Positions 40,999 to 43,028 of a stretch of DNA of 43,028 nt are shown piece after piece. Source of the stretch: Candidatus Omnitrophota bacterium. Lineage in GTDB: Bacteria; Hinthialibacterota; Hinthialibacteria; Hinthialibacterales; JAKPRU01. The position numbers and the translations under genes were made by a program. A model generated the notes under the pieces. That model worked only from the letters and a program-made list of their open reading frames with translations. It had not been told where the DNA came from and did no database searches. Location: NCBI GenBank assembly GCA_029568995.1, contig JAKPYU010000663.1, positions 1-43,028 of the forward strand, in the 5' to 3' direction. How positions within the stretch are numbered: the stretch's first letter is position 1; each line of letters opens with the position of its first letter.

Positions 40999-41190
40999 GC
41001 ACGTGTCTCCTGCCTTCTCTCTAAATCGCTTTCGTTTCTTCATCCCTTTCGTCTCCTCCACGCACTCCATCTGCTTGAATGTATAAAGACTTGCTTGTCC
41101 GGTCAACAAAAGATTCCTTTCGGTTCATCTTGCCGGATCTATCGAAGGTGGATATTCTGCGTTGACATCCGTGCCAATGAAGAGGGATAT

Positions 41191-42030
41191 ATGCAAATCA
41201 AGATGGCGAAACAAACCGGGTATTGCTGGGGAGTCGACCTGGCGATGGAAATGGTGGATAAGGCCTTGGCAGAGAGCGCTCCACCGGTCTATTCCCTGGG
41301 ACCGATCATTCACAATCCGCTGACCATCCGGTCGCTGGAAGCGAAGGGACTCGGTGTTGCCGACTCGGTCGACTCGGTGGAATCGGGGACGGTTATTATC
41401 CGCACCCATGGCGTTCCCCCGGAGGTGGCCGAAAAAGCGGAAGCGAAGGGATTATCGGTCATTGACGCCACCTGCCCCTTCGTGAAACGCAGCCAGAAAA
41501 AGGCGAAATCCCTTGTGGATGAAGGATACAGCCTGATCGTGATCGGGGAATCCACGCATCCGGAAGTGATCGCCATTCTGGGTCACGCCGGAGGCGGTGA
41601 TGTGGTCGGAACCGAGGAAGAAGTGGCGCAGCTGCCTCCGCGGCGACGCGTCGGAGTGGTTGTCCAGAGCACCCGGAATCCCGGTCCCACCAAACGGCTG
41701 ATCGGGGAAATCTGCGAGAAGTTCTCCGAGGTGAAGGTGTTTATGTCGATCTGTAATGTCACCTATCATCGTCAACAGGAGGCGGAGGAACTCGCGAAGG
41801 AATGCGATGTCATGCTCGTGGTCGGCGGTCGCAACAGTGCCAACACCAAGAAACTGGCGATGGTCTGCGAGGAACAACATACCCAGACTTACCTGGTGGA
41901 AACGGCCGAGGAACTCGATCCCGCGTGGTTCGAGGGAGTGAAATCCGTGGGGGTAGTCACCGGCGCATCTACACCCCATGTCGTGGTGGATGAAGTGTAC
42001 CGTCGCCTGATGACTCTTGCCACTGAATAA
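41191..42030 (+). CDS. ispH: 4-hydroxy-3-methylbut-2-enyl diphosphate reductase
   Basis: 279 residues. Last step of the MEP isoprenoid pathway, an iron-sulfur enzyme. The three Cys ligands are in GYCWGVDLAME, DATCPFVKRSQ and SICNVTYHRQQ. THPEV (catalytic His) and VGGRNSANTKKL follow. I set the start at ATG 41191 (AGAGGG upstream); the long frame from 40528 is antisense to the secreted protein gene and is not real. It has no S1-domain extension. Upstream is the convergent-free spacer of about 190 bp. Confidence 0.95.
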   Translation: MQIKMAKQTGYCWGVDLAMEMVDKALAESAPPVYSLGPIIHNPLTIRSLEAKGLGVADSVDSVESGTVIIRTHGVPPEVAEKAEAKGLSVIDATCPFVKRSQKKAKSLVDEGYSLIVIGESTHPEVIAILGHAGGGDVVGTEEEVAQLPPRRRVGVVVQSTRNPGPTKRLIGEICEKFSEVKVFMSICNVTYHRQQEAEELAKECDVMLVVGGRNSANTKKLAMVCEEQHTQTYLVETAEELDPAWFEGVKSVGVVTGASTPHVVVDEVYRRLMTLATE

Positions 42031-42040
42031 TCTTCATCCT

Positions 42041-43028
42041 TCATTTCCCATCCAGAGTGCGGCGAACCGCACTCAGCAGGCTCCGCGCGTCGAAAGGCTT
42101 CTGCAACAGCAGAATCTCTTCTTTCAGGATCCCACGTGCGGTCAGTTCGGAGCCGGGATACCCCGACATCAGAAGGACTTTCACAGTCGGATGCTCTCGC
42201 GCCAGCATTTGTCCGAGATTCTGCCCGCTGATTCCGGGCATCACCACATCGCTTAGAACCAAGTCGATCTCACCCTTGTGGCTTTCGCACATCCGCAGGG
42301 CCTCCTCCGCGTTTCCCACGTCCAGAACGGTGTATCCGTATTTCCTCAAGATCAAAGAAACCGTGTCCCGGACCACTTGCTCATCCTCCACCAGGAGCAC
42401 GGTCTCGGAACCGGACAGAGGGCGCGCAGGCTCGCGCTCCTCGGTCGGCAATTCCGGCTTGGCCGGCACTCGCGGCAGGTACACTCGGAAAGTCGTACCC
42501 TGCCCCGGTTCACTTTCAACTTCGATAAATCCCCCACTCTGTTCGACAATCCCCTGAACGGTCGGCAATCCCAACCCGGACCCCTTTCCCACTTCTTTTG
42601 TCGTAAAGAAAGGTTCAAAAAGGTGTTCCCGAACATCCGCCGACATGCCGCAACCCGTGTCACTGACCGTCAACATCACATACGGGCCGGGTGAGACACC
42701 AATATGCTCCTGGGCCTGATCGAGATCCAGATCCACGTTTCCGGTCTCGATCAGGAATCGTCCTCCCGATGGCATGGCATCCCGCGCGTTCACCGCCAGG
42801 TTCACGATCACCTGCTCGATCTGGCCGGGATCGGCATACACCTGGCCGAGATCCGGATCCGGGCGAATCTCCAGGCGGATATTTTCACCGATCAGTCGAT
42901 GCAAAAGTTTTTCGGTATTGAGCACAAGCGTATTCAGATCCAAATTGGTCGGTTGGAGAACCTGTTTTCGTCCGAAGGCGAGGAGCTGTTTGGTCAGCGA
43001 GGCCGCACGTGCGCCTGCTTTCTTGATC
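42041..43028 (-). CDS. Hybrid sensor histidine kinase, C-terminal part (5' truncated by window)
   Basis: The frame is open to the end of the window, so the sensor and most of the phospho-acceptor domain lie outside. Visible from the start of the fragment: the end of HisKA (ARAASLTKQLLAFGRKQ), then the ATPase domain with the N box (NLAVNARDAMP), G1 (DTGCGM) and G2 (GKGSGLGLPTVQGIVEQSGG). A receiver domain follows: LLVEDEQVVRDT, LSDVVMPGISG (the phospho-accepting Asp), LLMSGYPG and LQKPFDARSLL. Input signal is unknown. The stop is 11 bp from the convergent ispH stop. Confidence 0.93.
   Translation of the reverse strand, partial: IKKAGARAASLTKQLLAFGRKQVLQPTNLDLNTLVLNTEKLLHRLIGENIRLEIRPDPDLGQVYADPGQIEQVIVNLAVNARDAMPSGGRFLIETGNVDLDLDQAQEHIGVSPGPYVMLTVSDTGCGMSADVREHLFEPFFTTKEVGKGSGLGLPTVQGIVEQSGGFIEVESEPGQGTTFRVYLPRVPAKPELPTEEREPARPLSGSETVLLVEDEQVVRDTVSLILRKYGYTVLDVGNAEEALRMCESHKGEIDLVLSDVVMPGISGQNLGQMLAREHPTVKVLLMSGYPGSELTARGILKEEILLLQKPFDARSLLSAVRRTLDGK

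Noticed and set aside
40528-41190. Extended N-terminus of IspH
   Set aside because: IspH homology begins at 41191 with a proper ribosome-binding site; the upstream part is antisense to the secreted protein gene.

Overview
This 43 kb window reads as ordinary chromosome from a Gram-negative, uncultivated-type bacterium. GC is moderate to high by eye (not counted). Nearly every core gene is intact and in tight operons. The diderm reading rests on an ADP-heptose-type GT9 glycosyltransferase, an EnvC-like division factor, a type II-style pseudopilin, Sec-exported periplasmic proteins and a YidC with a large periplasmic domain. The pseudopilin with its GPD...NG.VS.GDI tail, the Asp-box sialidase and the many GC-rich dispersed palindromes recall candidate lineages such as Sumerlaeota, Hydrogenedentes or Planctomycetes relatives. 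I cannot fix the phylum from sequence alone. There are no tRNA or rRNA genes, insertion sequences, prophages or CRISPR arrays that I can see.

Layout. 1-9.3 kb is the accessory part: the 3' end of a beta-class DNA methyltransferase, two tandem 615-616 aa glycosyltransferase paralogs (MAF-like front, CgeB-like back), a pseudopilin, a MerR regulator, a tiny DUF6485-type Cys protein, a third CgeB-like paralog lacking the front domain, an orphan sugar-binding protein and a PilZ-N-like membrane protein. At 9.3-18.3 kb everything is on the minus strand: a YdjM-type membrane protein, then, in transcription order, aroF, rsmD, coaD, rpmF, plsX, fabH, fabD, fabG, acpP and fabF, a type II fatty-acid synthesis operon. 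At 18.5-22.2 kb is an envelope glycan operon (GT2, polyprenyl-phosphate sugar phosphotransferase, GT9). At 22.2-27.9 kb lies ftsX-like, envC-like, ctpA, tsaD, dusB. At 27.8-34.1 kb are STAS, tlpA-like, ruvC-ruvA, a TPR lipoprotein with hpt, a coiled-coil protein, sialidase and rubredoxin. At 34.3-38.4 kb is the conserved rpmH-rnpA-yidD-yidC-jag cluster, then a second S41 protease, a secreted protein of unknown function, ispH, and the 3' part of a hybrid histidine kinase leaving the window.

The points I rate highest are: (1) an FtsX-like protein without FtsE beside it, with a shortened cytoplasmic loop, coupled to a catalytically degenerate EnvC-like LytM protein and CtpA; (2) a 173-bp nearly identical block at the start of two otherwise diverged glycosyltransferase paralogs, a signature of recent gene conversion; (3) a KhpB/Jag protein with a long glycine/arginine tail encoded by simple-sequence DNA; (4) several families of dispersed repeats in gene ends and gaps, including heptanucleotide arrays and an inverted palindrome pair whose stems differ by compensatory changes; (5) two strong hairpins between acpP and fabF.

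Small genes placed by hand are rpmF (L32), rpmH (L34) and rubredoxin. Start codons were moved from the longest possible ORF wherever a ribosome-binding site, operon overlap or paralog alignment argued for it.
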